64,000 nucleotides of DNA, taken from contig NW_004085883.1 in NCBI RefSeq assembly GCF_000220395.1, forward strand, positions 1 to 64,000. Direction: 5' to 3'. Positions 63,475 through 64,000 of the stretch are shown here, piece after piece (the stretch's first letter is position 1; every line of letters starts with the position of its first letter). A model generated the notes under the pieces. It saw only the letters and a program-made list of their open reading frames with translations. It was not told the origin of the DNA and searched no databases. Both the position numbers and the translations under genes were made by a program. The stretch is from Ichthyophthirius multifiliis (lineage: Eukaryota > Ciliophora > Oligohymenophorea > Hymenostomatida).

Positions 63475-64000
63475 TTACTTCATCTGAAGCACATGAAGGA
63501 GAAACAAAAGGATTATCTTATGTATGCAATTCTAAACTATCTGGTATATAGGAGTCCAAACACATTTTTAGAAAAGTATGAGGCAAAACTTAGTCATTTA
63601 AAGAATATAGAAAACTTGGTGTGAAAGAATTTTTATTTAAATTTAAAGCTATAATAAATTATAATTATGAAAATAAATATAATAAAATAAAAAAAAGGAA
63701 TACCTGGATATGCCAAAAGTATTCCTGTAGGAATTTATATTTTATTTTAAATACATTTTAAAGTTAGAGCTTTTTATAAAAAAAAAAAAAAAATTAATTA
63801 AAAAATAAAAAAATTAATTTAAAAATAAAAAAATTAATTTGAAAATACCTGCTGCTAAATTAGCTCCAGCGGAATCTCCAACTAAAATAATTTTTTAAGG
63901 TTTTACATCTTTTTTTTAATTTTTTAAAAGAATCCAAAAAAATTATATACATAACAAAAATATTTATTTTTACTAAAAAATCGATGAACAAAATTAATAA
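63101..64000 (-). CDS. Hormone-sensitive-lipase-type alpha/beta hydrolase (5' part missing)
   Basis: C-terminal part of an alpha/beta hydrolase of the HSL/GDXG family, cut by the window edge. Exons from right to left read PQKIILVGDSAGANLAA (nucleophile elbow GDSAG), TLKCIQNKIQIPTGILLAYP, FTPSFLYSLNDQVLPHTFLK, CLDSYIPDSLELHTQDNPFV, PPTRILVGSKDPLHDECWRF (catalytic Asp of DPLHDE) and IIVYENMPHGFLNYDFP (catalytic His of HGF), ending AGKLIQKLLDL and TGA 63101-63103. All three catalytic residues are present. Probable cytosolic lipase/esterase on acylglycerols or steryl esters. One intron contains the (AT)n run 63408-63463, which creates a false forward ORF. Confidence 0.92.
63408..63463. repeat. 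(AT)n microsatellite in intron
   Basis: About 26 AT dinucleotides within an intron of the hydrolase gene. Confidence 0.9.

Noticed and set aside
63369-63551. Forward ORF with an Ile-Tyr repeat
   Set aside because: Antisense of a hydrolase exon and the (AT)n intron.
1-64000. Telomere repeats, rRNA, CRISPR, LTR or inverted-repeat elements
   Set aside because: Looked for on both strands by eye; none seen beyond microsatellites and C-tracts.

Overview
This window reads as macronuclear DNA from an oligohymenophorean ciliate. It is extremely A+T-rich (about 85% by eye). In every recognisable gene TAA and TAG sit inside conserved coding sequence where glutamine (or a tolerant position) is expected, and only TGA ends genes (genetic code 6). 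Introns are short (mostly 40-110 nt), AT-rich and GT-AG, and intergenic DNA is nearly pure A/T. Within the ciliates the base composition and gene style fit Ichthyophthirius multifiliis best, but that species call is an inference. Standard-code ORFs are almost all artefacts here, so gene models were built by reading code 6 on both strands. Exon borders are given only where phase and splice sites agree.

Layout. 1-8 kb: a plus-strand cysteine-pair protein (354-2434), a small minus-strand helical protein with an apparent 1-nt frame slip, a tRNA-Leu(UAA), a minus-strand hypothetical, and a small protein with PP1-docking-like motifs. 8-15 kb: RABL2 (ciliary small GTPase), a coiled-coil protein, COQ2 (ubiquinone prenyltransferase) on the plus strand, and the V-ATPase proteolipid subunit c. 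15-26 kb: two very large minus-strand proteins I could not assign. 26-36 kb: a cyclic-nucleotide-binding K+ channel, an EXS-family membrane protein, an uncertain small gene, and a B-box zinc-finger protein with a Gln-rich tail. 36-43 kb: a plus-strand Cys-rich protein, then a minus-strand protein whose N-terminus is a very long Asn-rich tract, and a long coiled-coil protein. 43-52 kb: a TBC-TLDc fusion with an MGxxxS start, a tiny three-exon helical gene, RhoGDI (plus) with a candidate GC-AG intron, and two hypotheticals. 52-64 kb: a 105-residue basic protein, a low-complexity gene, a SYP7-like Qc-SNARE, a small helical gene, a one-TM micro-protein, a LysM protein, an ankyrin-repeat protein, CIAPIN1/anamorsin and a truncated hormone-sensitive-lipase-type hydrolase at the right edge.

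How the genes fit together. There is no operon logic; genes alternate strand freely, as in ciliate macronuclei. Several encode membrane-traffic or small-GTPase functions (RABL2, TBC-TLDc, RhoGDI, SNARE, V-ATPase c), others mitochondrial or cytosolic metabolism (COQ2, CIAPIN1, lipase). I saw no telomere repeat, CRISPR array, rRNA or convincing mobile element. The most unusual items are the Asn-rich gene whose antisense strand gives long fake ORFs, a possible 24-nt mini-intron over an in-frame TGA in the TBC-TLDc gene, a 54-nt GC-AG intron in RhoGDI, and isolated C-tracts in otherwise A/T-only spacers.
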